NCBI GenBank assembly: GCA_963682025.1
Contig: OY821517.1
Location: 25,711,620-25,775,619, forward strand
Direction: 5' to 3'
Origin: Cordilura impudica
Taxonomy: Eukaryota > Arthropoda > Insecta > Diptera > Scathophagidae
DNA: 64,000 nt
Part shown: piece by piece, positions 53,742 to 64,000 of the stretch
Position numbering within the stretch: the stretch's first letter is position 1
Layout: the number at the start of each line of letters is the position of its first letter
The notes under the pieces: generated by a model
Seen by the model: only the letters and a program-made list of their open reading frames with translations
Database searches by the model: none
Told to the model about the DNA's origin: nothing
Translations under genes and position numbers: made by a program

Positions 53742-54330
53742 TTGGGTACGTTCGTAAATTCAGTAAATTTGTGCATCATTGCGGCAGTTTGGTATGCGTA
53801 CTTTTATTGCTGATGCGTGATCAGCTATTGCAGATGCTTTGTTACTGCTCAACAATTGCACAGAGTTTGCTTTTTAGAACGTTTTGCAAAAGACAAAAAA
53901 CATGTTCACCACAATAACATTAACTAATATTATTGAAAATCTTGATTCTAAAAATGACAACTTTTTGTTAACTTATAATAAAAACAGAATTAAAAGAAAG
54001 ATGAAACGACTTTTGTTATTAAAAATCAATTAAAACGAAAAAGAAGACGGATTCCTAAACTAAAACATTAACAATTATTAACAATTTTTATATAATGCAC
54101 TACTTACTCTTCCATTCTGCACCAATGTTTAATTTTTTTAAGCTTCGCGCTCTATTGTATCAGTAATTAAAATGATGCCATAGTTGCAAAAATTTGTGGC
54201 AGCACTGTCAATTGTTTGCATAAAAAAAACTGTTGACGTTAATCAGTGCTGCCAAGTGATGCTTTTTTGAACCTTTTACTTTTATTATGCTGCAGTGATG
54301 CCTAACTACTGCATTTATGAACGTACCCTT
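53742..54330. mobile_element. TIR element (GGGTACGTTC ends)
   Basis: Left GGGTACGTTCGTAAATTCAG and right (complement) GGGTACGTTCATAAATGCAG, with similarity extending to GCATCA-TGC-GCA about 40 bp in. Flanks TA-AAAGTT and TT-TA suggest a TA target but are not exact. About 590 bp, no gene. Confidence 0.6.
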
Positions 54331-54332
54331 TA

Positions 54333-55190
54333 TATCAAGAGAAAAAAGAAAAAAATTGATTAAAAGTTTAAATTAATAAAGGTACATCAATGTACTTGAT
54401 AAAATAATTCAAAAAAATACCTATTCTGAACAAGTGATTTATCATGACAGTCTAAGAACTAGTTCAAATGTACTCCACAGGATCCATAAAAAACAACTTC
54501 CGTCCTATGACAAACCCACGTTAAACTCATTGGTTCTTATTTAAATTTACACCACTTCCAGATTTTAAGAATTACATCACTTCATTTGACTTCTTTTCAT
54601 ACACACTATTGCTAGGATATGTTCTAAAAGCAAGTGATCTCGATACTTATGGTAATGACCGTAGCCATTTTTCGAATTTTTAGCATTTTCACACGGCTTT
54701 TTGATTTGCCGAAATCAATAAAGAGGTGACCGCTCGTTACTTACCTATTCTGCGGATCACGATAATGCCTTTAATTATTTTATTTTTATTCAAAATTTAT
54801 GAGATAAACATTTATAAATTTTATAGTTTTCGTGTGCAAGAGCTAAAATACTTTCTGACAATGAAATACCCATAAAATCATAACAAAAAAAAAATTTTTT
54901 TTCATGGAATTAACCCTTGAACGACTAACTTCCTATGCCTTTATTTGAAACTTAACATATAGACTATTTGAGGAGACAGACTGTTATACCTATTGACATT
55001 TTAGTTTTTTACCCCGAATCTGTTATGGTGTTAGGGTGTCATATTGTCAGTGACCAAGTATTATTCCTTTCATTTTTTCGAATGTAAAGTTTCCCAGCTA
55101 AAAAAGATTCTCGTAAGATCCGGATGTGGTAAAAATTTGGTTATCATCGATAATCAGTAGGTGACAATACAAAATTCAGAATTTGCAAAT
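54333..55190. other. unassigned region
   Basis: No gene or repeat identified. Confidence 0.4.
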
Positions 55191-55925
55191 TTTTTTTTTT
55201 TTTAATAATTTCCTAAAATTATGTACTTTTTTGGGAAATCACTCTTTTTTGTGTTCTTTATCGAAAGATAACAAATTTGTTGCAAAAAAATACATAAAAA
55301 ATATATCGCACATGTACCTCTAAAGTGAGTCAACTCAAAATTTACAAATTTTCAGTAGAGGCAAAAAACATTTTTTTTTTATATTTACTATAAACTTTAA
55401 AAACAGTTATTTCATTGTAGCAGTAGTAGCGACTCTTTCAGTGATCGTCAAAAATAGCAAGTTTTTTGGGTGCAACTCAAAATATGTCTTTAGTGGATTC
55501 TAAAAAAGCTACTCTTATAGCACAAAGAGGGTTACAACTGTATTTTTTTACGAAAGACTAGAAAAACCGATGTAAGATTTTTACAGTGTGTAGATATGAC
55601 CACTGTGTATCGTTTTCTTGCAAAAAGTGAAAATTGAAAAATGTTGAGTTGACTCACGTTAGAGGTACAGGTGCGATATGTGTAAATATGTATAAACGAG
55701 TAAAAGTATTTTTTTTTAGTGATGCCAAAACAATGGCAACGTTTCAGCTTCTGTACCAGAGTTGATTAAAACAATAAAAAAATAAAAGAAAATAAATATA
55801 AAATATAAAATCTTAACCGTTATTTAAATATTTTATTTTCTGATGCTTTCTTTTTTAACACAATTGTATTTTTCAAAGTTTTAATCTTATAATTTGTTAT
55901 TAAAAAAAATACTGGAAAGAATAAT
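55190..55925 (+). repeat. R4: Tc1-type leader, second copy
   Basis: 55230-55290 and 55715-55925 match 18650-18720 and 19620-20545. It provides the empty site for the 672-bp element at 19691. Interrupted by the TIR element 55303-55679. The expected transposase part does not follow; a mariner-like relic lies there instead. Confidence 0.6.
55303..55679. mobile_element. MITE with ~45-bp inverted ends
   Basis: ATATCGCACATGTACCTCTA at 55303 pairs with the complement of 55660-55679 (ATATCGCACCTGTACCTCTA). Similarity continues through GTGAGTCAACTCAA and AATTTTCA. About 377 bp, no gene; TA precedes the left end. Confidence 0.75.
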
Positions 55926-56029
55926 TTTTGTGAAGACTTAACCAGAATAATATGATTTTACTGCTGGTATTAAATAAAAGAAAGTTTGATATTTCTTGAT
56001 AATTTTAAAAATAATTTAATGTACGCCTT

Positions 56030-56705
56030 TAGACGCTCAGGCTATTGAGCTGGGGCGGCTCGTAGGGTTTCGATGGTTTTTGATGATGCTACTGAAATAA
56101 GAGCTTGCTTAAGACTCTCCAAATTTCGGTGACAAACTTTGCAGGCCATAACCTCTCGCTCTAACCACAATTGGTAATCAAGAGTATTCAAATCTAGGCT
56201 TCCCGAGGGTCAATCTTCAGCACTACTAAAGGCTGGAATATTCTGACGTAACCACTCTTGAGTTGTTTTGACTTTGTATGTTGTCAGGTCTTTCACCATG
56301 CCTTCCAAGACATCTTTCTGGTACAATTTTTTACACCCTTTTCACAAAAATGCAAAGAACTGACGTCTTTATGGGATACTCCCCACCAGACCATAACTGA
56401 TGTTGGATAATGCCGTCTCTGAACCCTTGGCACAGTAAATTTAGCTTCTTCTGATGTTCTAGCATAGACTACATCGTTTTGCTTATTAAAAACTTCCTTG
56501 ACCGTAAAAATTTTTTCTCCCGTAAAAAGGATATTTTCATGACTGTGACAGGGATCTGGAAGACATATCAACTTCTCTAGCCATGATCTTTTGCTTTTTT
56601 AAGGGATTTCGGTGAATCCGCTCCCACACAGATTTTATGGCCCCACTCGTATGAACAACGCGAGGTCGACCACTTCTCACCCTGTCTTCCATTTGAGACG
56701 ATCAG
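56030..56705 (-). pseudogene. mariner/IS630-type transposase relic
   Basis: Minus strand: MEDRVRSGRPRVVHTSGAIK then WERIHRNPLKKQKIMAREVD (HTH region), a deletion, then ENILFTGEKIFTVKEVFNKQ and NDVVYARTSEEAKFTVPRVQ, SVMVWWGVSHKDV, then scraps EWLRQNIPAF, SGSLDLNTLDYQLW and ALISVASSKTIETLRAA. The first catalytic Asp (FTDEKIF in relatives) is Gly, the QQD/DSAPAH segment is lost, and several stops are present. Clearly dead. Confidence 0.75.
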
Positions 56706-56709
56706 TGGT

Positions 56710-57100
56710 ATGGTAAACAAACATTGATTGCATTTGTGCAAAGCAATTACCGCGATGCGATTTTCGTTATTGCCCCCACTTCATATTAATAACGGAAAAT
56801 TTTAAACCAAACTGATTTGAAATTGTTTTGCAATAGAACATTGTACCAAAAAATTGGAATAACAAACTCATTCACTTTAAAATTTCAAAGCCAACTGATT
56901 TGAAAACCTTGCAACAGAACATATGGCAAGACTAACTCAAGGAGCATGACCTTGTAATAGGATGTAATTTTTTTTTTTTGATGTCTGTGAAGTACATTTT
57001 AACGAGAGTTTTGTCATAATAAATACCTTCTTTTGAATAAGTATTTTAAAACTACTTAAACTTTTATTTTTGTACAAATTTTATATTTCTTTTCCCAGTA
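56710..57100. other. spacer
   Basis: Nothing recognised; poly-T at 56967-56980. Confidence 0.3.
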
Positions 57101-57904
57101 TCTATAATATTAATAGGCAAGGTGATTTGACCCCTTCTACGCATTTAGTTATCAACCGATTTTGACAAAAAAAATATACCATTTGAAAGTTATTTCTTTG
57201 CAGATGTGTACCATCTTTACATTTTTTTTTTTTTTTTTTTTTGAGTAATAATCATTTAAAGTTGCTACTAACATATACATTAAACACATATTCAAGCTTC
57301 AAATATGAATTGGCTAAAATTTGCATTCCTTTAGGCTCTTATAAAATTATTAACAAACACATATGTACTAGCAGATTCCAACGCTCGAAATTCGAGTGCA
57401 ATTTCTAGGCAGCTTTATTTTTCAAGTTAGCCAATTCACAAACCAAAGCTTTTATGGTTTATTATTATTGTGAATGAAGATAACAAACTCATTAACAAAT
57501 TTTATAAAACACACATAACATATGTATAATTTTATGCAACTTTAAATGCAATTTACTCAAAATAAAGGGAAAAATTTAAAAATCTGTAAATCTGCAACTC
57601 GGCTAAAAAGAAATACCTTTCCAATAATATACATTTGGTCTAAATCGGGATAAAACGGTAGAACAAAACATCAGTCACAAGAAATCGCCTAGCCTATTAA
57701 TATTATAGATATCTTCTATGTGTTAATTAAATAATTATAATTACATTTAATGAATTTTATGTAAAAATTCACAATTTAATGAATTTTATTTAAATATTCA
57801 TAATTTTTTTATATATTTTGTTAAACATTGAAAGAAAAATGTGTAATGAAAAAATAAAATTTCCTAGAATTTGCACTCGAGTTTCGAGTGCTGGGCTCTG
57901 CTAG
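57101..57904 (+). mobile_element. non-autonomous Helitron, copy 8, interrupted
   Basis: 5' TCTATAATATTAATAGGC at 57101 after A; hairpin GCACTCGAGTTTCGAGTGC at 57873-57891; CTAG 57901-57904 followed by T. A second Helitron in opposite orientation (57368-57709) is inserted in it. Confidence 0.88.
57368..57709 (-). mobile_element. non-autonomous Helitron, copy 9, nested
   Basis: CTAG 57368-57371, hairpin CGCTCGAAATTCGAGTG, 5' complement ATTAATATTATAGA to 57709. Flanked by A (57367) and T (57710). The uninterrupted target resembles TTATATATCTTCTGTGTG of copy 2 (about 11620). Confidence 0.88.
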
Positions 57905-59740
57905 TAGCTTTTATTAACTCAATATTTGTTCTTCCTATTTTAATTGCAATTATCCTTTTCCCTTATTATTTGTTATACACATTTTTTTATTTCAGCATAT
58001 TTTTTTTTTGGATTTCTCGATATAAAGTTTTAAATTTTTAATTAATTTGGATATTCCCAATATTTATTTGATTCTGTAAAGATTTGAAACTTAAATTTTT
58101 TCATAATAGCTTGATATTGACATCCTTGGAAGTTGTTTAAAATCATATCTCTCGAAGCAATGAAAAAAGTAATTTTTTTGGAATGTCTACGTTTTTTACT
58201 GGATTTTTTTATGATTTCATAGATGAATTTCGACAAATTTAAAGTGGTTGAAAATCCTATAGCAGCGAATTGAATGGAAGATGGAGGACATATTGCAACG
58301 ATATATTTTTCCAAATATCAACTCCCACTATAATTTTTTTTGATTTTTTTGTAATTTATTTTATTTTATTTATGATCCCCACATTATCTTTGATAAACCT
58401 TAACCTTCCTTGCCTGTGAAAAGCAATTCGCGATACCTCTAGGTTATTATTTCTAAGTTCGTTTTGTTTTTGGGTATTATTCAACCCACTAGCCGTTAAT
58501 GAGTTAAAGTTTTTGTTGGGCCTTTTTTTCATAGATTAAAAACAAAATTTTATTGCTTGAACAAACCATGCTAATGTTAGAAATGATAAATTTTTTGTCG
58601 TATCTGGCAACACTGTCTGTTTTTAATTCTCGTACATTTAAAGTTCATTAACATTAATTTTTTTGCAGTGCCAATTTTTTTTTTTTTTTTGTAATTTTCT
58701 TGTCATTTTGTCCATAATTCTTCATAGACTAGAAAATCAGACAATATATGTACATTGTATATTGTTTTCTAAAATTTCTGTTTTGTTCTTCTTATTTAAG
58801 ATTTTTTGATATTTTCCTTGTTCTCCTTCAAAATGACTGTCTGCATGTTTTGTGTGTATTTTTTCTTCGTAACTTTTTCGATATTTAGATATAAATGTCT
58901 ACGACCGAGCTTGTTTGTTCTTTGTTACTGTTGTTAGTTATTTGTTGTTATCGTGTAGCTGGTGCTCTTTGTTGTAGCTTTTGTTCCTGCTGCTGCTACT
59001 GCACAGTTTTAATACAGAAAAATTATGATTGATATTCTGTCAAGTTTGTTAAATTTATTAGCTTTAAAATTATATATACTTTATTTCGTATCAATATGTC
59101 TTCATTATCGTTTAAAGTTACATCTGTATAACTCAAGGCTAACTAATATAAATGGGCTTATTTTGTAAAACGAAACGTAGCGTACATAATTTGTAGGAAA
59201 ACATTTTTATTTAAATTTAGACAATTTTAATTTCTTCATACGAATTTAAAACGCAATACCAGATGTGATGAAACTAAAAGTTGAAATAACCAAAATTTCA
59301 AGAGCTTGATCTCAATTATATGTTGACTAATCCAAAATTTATAATATGATTAGGCTTTAATATCGGAATCAAATAACAATTACTAGTTTTTAATTAGTTC
59401 GTTTAGTTTTGAAAACAGTGGCTTCTGAATTGTAACGAAAAAAAATTATTTTGCATGAGGTTCCAGGACGCTCTTTTTAGTTTTGTTTTGATATTTGCAC
59501 GTCTTAAAGCAAAATATGAATTCATAGGGTCTAAAAGATTTTGGAAAATTTTTTTGATTTTTTATAGGTCGGTACTGGGTCCCTGAAATGGAATTTGATC
59601 AAAAAAATTGCGTTATGAAACATAAAATTTTTATATTGTTTCTCCGAGTCTTTCATTTCAAATTCGTAAAATTAAAATTTTAAAAGCGAAATATTCAGTA
59701 ACCCCCCAAAATCGAGAGATCGTTTTTGAGCAGAGCTAAA
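57905..59740. other. unassigned T-rich region
   Basis: No gene or repeat structure identified. The minus frame 58042-58314 has no motif. Confidence 0.4.
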
Positions 59741-59744
59741 TTAA

Positions 59745-60300
59745 TAATTAATTGTTGACAAATGGCAGGCAAATCCAAATCGACCAGTAAATTTTATTGC
59801 AAAAGACTTGAAAATGGCTAGAAATACTATAGATTATGCTATGGAAATCTTTTTTTCATATCTTATCTATATGGAGGAAACAAGGATCAACAACAAAAAG
59901 TAAACCGCGAAGTAAAAATTTATAAAATAAGTTTTTTTTTTCAAAACTGTCTGTCCACTATAAAAACGAATGTCAGTATGGCTCAAGGTTGCTAAGGACG
60001 GAATGACTTAAAAACCCACAAATTTCAAATGGGCCAAATGTTTCAGAAAATTCAAAGAAAGTCATAAAAACTAGATCAATAAACTTCTATGAAGTTTTAG
60101 CAAAGAAAAATAGCTGCGTTGTGACGACATATACGTCTAAGCAGATTTCTGCACGCTTTCTGGTCCTCAATTTTATACTTTCTTTTGAAGGGGAGAAACT
60201 TCTGTTGGCTTCAAAAAGTCTAGTTCGATATATCTTGTTTGGCAATCGTGGGGACCGCGTACACACCATGGTCCGAACCCTGGCGGATTCCAAGAGCCGG
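59745..60300 (+). pseudogene. IS630-type transposase relic
   Basis: Plus-strand scraps in shifting frames: KWQANPNRPVNFIAKDLKMA then RNTIDYAM (HTH-like), LKTHKFQMGQ, KNSCVV and CDDIYVKADFCTLSGPQFYT with LFGNRGDRVH. The arrangement recalls insect IS630-type proteins with a DDETYVK-DF--LPG-QFYT core; the first Asp may survive in CDDIYV. Same general family as the duplicated fragment at 45905-46490. Stops and frameshifts throughout. Confidence 0.45.
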
Positions 60301-60395
60301 CAAGTAGATTGTTGGTCGTAAGTCAGCTACAGACTATATCATCAGCTGATATTAGGAATAGACAATCTTAAAAAAAATAAAGAACAAAAAAATAG

Positions 60396-63046
60396 TTAAT
60401 TGAGGTACTCAATTATATCGCGCTTTACTTTCAATACATTACAATTAAATTCAACCAAATTGTGTAACACATTGTAATCATGAAAAATTCTGCGGAAAGG
60501 ATAAAAATTATCATAATTAGTCCTAAAATAGTCCAAATGAAGCGGATTTAAATGTTTTGTGAATCTATGTTAAAATTTAAATTTGATAAAAAAACTCCGA
60601 GTCAACGTCACCATTCGTAAGGTTGAAAACAAAGGTGACACCCACCATGGTCCTCCTACTCTCAAGAGTTGATAGTCTGGTAAGCTTTAGTCTATTAGTA
60701 TATGATGGTAAGTCATCATAACTCCAACCTAAACCAGAACAGACTCAATTACATTGGCGTGAACCTGATAATATGGATTCCATATTATTGATGCATATTC
60801 CAGAATTGGTCTTACAAGTGCTGTATAACATATGGATCTGAAAACTCCTTAGCCCATCTTTTAACGAAACCAAGAGTAGATGATCCTGCCTTATTAACAA
60901 TCATACTAATATGACCAATGAAGTCAAGTTTCCTATCCATAAGTACACCAAGATCCAGAAATATTTGTACTATTCCATTAATGCAATACTCGTTAGTAAT
61001 TATCCCCTTTCTGTGAAATACCATATGTTTACATATCTTAAGATTCTGTCCCATCAAGTTCACATTACACCATTCAACTAATAAAACAAGCTCACGCTGA
61101 AGAGTAATAAGACCATTTATGTCCTTGAAACTGTGAAATAACTTAACATCATCTGCATACAAAAGGACGTTGTAATTCGAAATTACAGTCGGAAGATCAT
61201 TTACGAATAGTAAAAACAATAACGGGCCCAAATAACTGCCTTAGGGAACGCCAGAAGTAACTCTTATAATTTTAGATTCAATGTTGCGAAGCATAACCCT
61301 TTGAGATATAAACGTGAGATACGATTCAATCCACAAAATAATAGATTCATAGATAGATTCAGCACGGACGAAACCTTTGAAAACATGAATCGAAAATTCT
61401 AGAAGCTTAGTAACTGTTGCTCTTGATTTTAAAAAGCCATGTTGAAATGGAGACATACTCGACTTTAGAGAGATAATCAGTAACAAATTTTTCCATTAAC
61501 TTAGGAATAACACTTAGCTTAGCTATTACCCTATAGTTAAGTACATTCGCCTAACCACCTGACTTATACAAAGGTATAATAAATGATTCTTTCCAAGAAG
61601 TAGGAAAATAAGCAATATGCAAAAGACTGTAGAAAATACACGTTATGGGCACACTTAGAATTTGAGCGCAGTTTCTCAAAATACAAGCAGAAACATCATC
61701 AGGACCAGGCTTGTATGAAAATTTTAACTGAATCAGAGACTTAAAAACAGTTACCGTATCAAAGAGCGGAATATTTGATACCGATGCAACTTTTATTAAA
61801 TATGGATAGTTAGCGACGGTTAAAGTATTTAAGATAGAATTGCTATACGTGGACTGGAAAAAATTAGCAACTAGATTCACAATATCAAGATAATCAGAGG
61901 ATGAATTATCATTGCAAAACATTGTAGGCGGGAACGAGGAAGATTTGCGTTTAACACGTACAAAGTCAAAGAAGGACTTTGGGTTGTTAGTTAATTTTGA
62001 TTTTAAATTATTCAAATACCTCGTATAGCAATTATTATTCAGTAAATTATAATCAGCGCGAGCGGTAGAATATTTAGCATAATCTAAAGTTGAACAGGAT
62101 TTTGCGTATCTTTTAAAAAGGCGAGATTTTCTGTTATTTAGCCTCGACAATTCCTTTGAATTCCACAAATCCTTTGAATTCCACAATTCCTTTGAATTCC
62201 ACAATTCCTTTGAATGCCACAATTCCTTTGAATTCCACAATTCCTTTGAATTCCACAATTCCTTTGAATTCCACCAGTATCCTCACAGTTCTTATGGGAA
62301 TGAGGAATGCATTTAGAAAAACAATCGTTCAAAATATCATAAAATTTTACCATGGTGCAAGTATTAAGGAGAAGATCAACCAAAAATGACCAGTCAATAT
62401 GATAAAGCAGTTCAATGCAATTCACTACAAAACTTTCAACATTATGTACAAAAACTAGATCCAACATTTTTTTGTTCGAGTTCAAAACACAATTTATCTG
62501 AAATATCCCCAGATCAGATATACTCTCAAGAAGTATATCATAAAAGGGAAATGTCGCAGATGGAATAAACGATAAGGACTCAGACGAATAATGCCATAAT
62601 ACGTTAGGTAAATTGAAATCACCAAGTATCGAAGTGAGTCACCAAGTTTCAGACAATCACTTACAGAGGAAATCGCATTAACATGAGCATCATATACTTT
62701 TTGACAGAGCTTGGGAGAATATAGGAACAAGTGATATAAGTATTTTACTCGGAAAAATGGCTTTGACACATATGAACTCAATACTAGTATCAATATCATC
62801 AAATTCAACCAAACTTGAGGTAAACTTACTATGTACAGCTATTATTATTATCACGTCGAAATATCTGAAATTTACTCGACATAATCTCCGTATCAAGTAT
62901 ATTACCGCGAAGCCTAGTTTGCGTAAGTACGACAACATCGAAACAACATCCAAATCAAAACTATTATTATAAAGGTTAGCAAGCTTCGTATTAAGTCCAC
63001 GCACATTCTGATAAGCAATACATATTTTACATGACCTTTGAAACAT
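60396..63046 (-). pseudogene. non-LTR ORF2 (endonuclease + reverse transcriptase)
   Basis: Sense order: CIAYQNVRGLNTKLANLYNN (endonuclease start, 63046), SSLVEFDDIDTSIEFICV, ILGDFNLPNVLWHY near 62610, NSNKKMLDLVFVHNVESFVV, then the 18-bp repeat. The linker LNNRKSRLFKRYAKSCSTLD follows, then RT motifs SYKPGPDDVSACIL, SWKESFIIPLYKSGG, GVP-stop-GS (the conserved PQG Gln is a TAA at 61241-61243), LGPLLFLLFVND and LLYADDVKLF with the catalytic YADD at 61148-61159. The C-terminus is LPSYTNRLKLTRLSTLESRR, RTNYDNFYPFRRIFHDYNVL and RDIIEYLN. At least five frameshifts or stops. Confidence 0.85.
62148..62273 (-). repeat. seven 18-bp repeats inside ORF2
   Basis: Seven tandem units of CAATTCCTTTGAATTCCA (plus strand), three with one change. 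Sense translation is WNSKEL repeated. It sits between the endonuclease and the reverse transcriptase. The unit is a multiple of three, so number changes do not alter phase. Confidence 0.92.
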
Positions 63047-63059
63047 TAGTTTTCCGGTG

Positions 63060-63454
63060 GATAAAGTTGATTTCGGACATTAGCATCGCTGGCTTTAATA
63101 TAGGATTTTCCCTGTAACCTGAATGAGGATATGCTACGATTTAGATCAGCATTAATCTTAAAATACAGGATGTCCAGGCCCACATCTGCGGCAGTTGTAT
63201 CCCGAGCAAGACGCGAAACAAAAATGGTTTTCGGGGTTTCACGACGGTCAACTTTTTTCAGAAACCTTGTTTGCCTGACCGTTCAATGGAGCAGCACTCC
63301 TATATGAAGATCTTAGAGCACGCTTTGTAAAGTTAAAATAAAGCATCGGGGAAGAATTGATAACCGGAGTAGCAGGGACAGATTCAACCGGTGGAGCCGC
63401 AATTGAATTTGTAGAAGTAGATGGTAGAGGGAAAACAGCATTCATATCAATCAA
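63060..63454 (-). pseudogene. non-LTR ORF1 C-terminal remnant
   Basis: Starts MIDMNAVFPLPSTSTNSIAA, a low-complexity Pro/Ser/Thr region, then KKVDRRETPKTIFVSRLARD with TTAADVGLDILYFKINADLN and SISSFRLQGKSYIKA, ending QLYPPEN-stop. The TIFVSRL-TTAADV pattern is known from insect ORF1-like proteins next to non-LTR reverse transcriptases. A frame change lies near 63250. Confidence 0.6.
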
Positions 63455-63480
63455 GTTCAGAGGTTCAGAAATCTTTGAGA

Positions 63481-64000
63481 GCGAGGTTTGAGGTATAAAA
63501 GTTGCAGCACAAAGTCTTCTTAATCTATAACACAGGAACTATTAATGCCTGGGAGAGAAAATCTCAGTTATTTTTAAACCCTTTTAATTGTTTTGATCCA
63601 TGTGAATTAGTACTTCTTACTTTTTATGCCTATGTTAGATTTTTATTTTTTTCACTCTATTTACAAATTTAATCTGGGAAAATGATGTTGTATTTGTTTA
63701 AAACGGCGTCAATCCACAAAAGTTCCAACATTGTCGGGCCAGTGAAAGATATGGACTCTAATAAAAACTGATTTGAAGAAGAGTAAACATGCGACATGAT
63801 ATAAAAGCTTTAGAAAGAAAATGAAAGAATGCCTCAAAGCCATAACAAATAACACACTATCAAAAGCCTGTTGAGGAACATTCGGAAAAAGCTGAGAAAG
63901 GAGTGGACACAAAAATTTTTTAATTGATATTATTTTTGTTTAAATAATTTTATGACTTCATTTTATAAAATTAAGATAAAAAAACAGTCCTTAGTCGGAC
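63481..64000. other. unassigned region
   Basis: Possibly more 5' sequence of the retrotransposon. The minus frame 63709-63912 has no recognisable domain. Confidence 0.35.

Larger units (their letters stand above)
60396..63480 (-). mobile_element. non-LTR retrotransposon, decayed
   Basis: Minus-strand element with an ORF1 remnant (63060-63454) and ORF2 (endonuclease plus reverse transcriptase, 60396-63046). Domain order endonuclease, linker, reverse transcriptase, short C-terminus, without a visible RNase H, fits the jockey/CR1-like groups (inference). No poly(A) tail is seen after the ORF2 stop at 60396. The 5' limit is uncertain. Confidence 0.8.

Noticed and set aside
56293..56571. Treating the 92-residue frame with ILFTGEKIF as a functional gene
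   Set aside because: The catalytic Asp is Gly, the HTH and the second Asp region are separated or lost, and stops follow.
1..64000. Host protein-coding genes, rRNA, tRNA or a CRISPR array
   Set aside because: Both strands were read for conserved motifs; everything with a recognisable protein signature is transposon-derived, and no clover-leaf or spaced repeat array was noticed. Short tRNAs could still have been missed by eye.

Overview
This window is strongly AT-rich eukaryotic DNA made almost entirely of transposable elements in different states of decay. The element types and the retrotransposon coding style suggest an insect, probably a fly (Diptera); this is an inference, since no host gene, rRNA or tRNA was recognised. 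There are no operons, and the main structure is nesting of one mobile element inside another.

Layout. 1-2740: mariner 3' end, a Helitron holding a short DD41D-type element, and a Tc1 relic. 3096-4389: a 1.3-kb inverted repeat. 4700-8650: a RAG1-like Transib element (4941-8219) inserted into the coding sequence of a second, older Transib. 8918-18640: old repeats, three Helitrons and a palindromic tandem array. 18640-21300: Tc1-type leader with a 123-bp minisatellite and a nested 672-bp element, then a broken Tc1 transposase. 22665-25576: a DD41D element inside repeat R1, then a palindromic Transib-type MITE. 26160-30350: a Tc1 gene split by a Transib that itself holds a mini-mariner, a Helitron and an R1 copy with another Helitron inside. 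30358-36830: R1 copies, foldback elements, a hAT-like relic, a third Transib fragment and a Tc1 fragment. 38699-41367: an intact DD41D element and an internally deleted relative. 44776-49493: inverted repeat, tandem duplication, and a piggyBac relic holding a DD41D element. 50473-53682: an R1 copy split by a complete hAT element with a spliced, apparently intact transposase. 53742-60300: small TIR elements, transposase relics and a Helitron inside a Helitron. 60396-63460: a decayed non-LTR retrotransposon on the minus strand.

The most notable content is the Transib/RAG1-like group. Three family-1 copies carry ends that read as recombination-signal-like sites (CACAGTG heptamer, 22-23 bp spacer, A-rich nonamer). 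Target duplications are 5-bp and GC-rich (one exact, one 4 of 5). A diverged second Transib coding relic and a palindromic MITE with a perfect CGGCG duplication extend the group. Several insertions can be dated relative to each other because the empty site survives elsewhere in the window. Only two transposase genes look intact: the DD41D gene at 38812-39897 and the two-exon hAT gene at 50931-52728. No computation was run; family calls rest on motifs read by eye.
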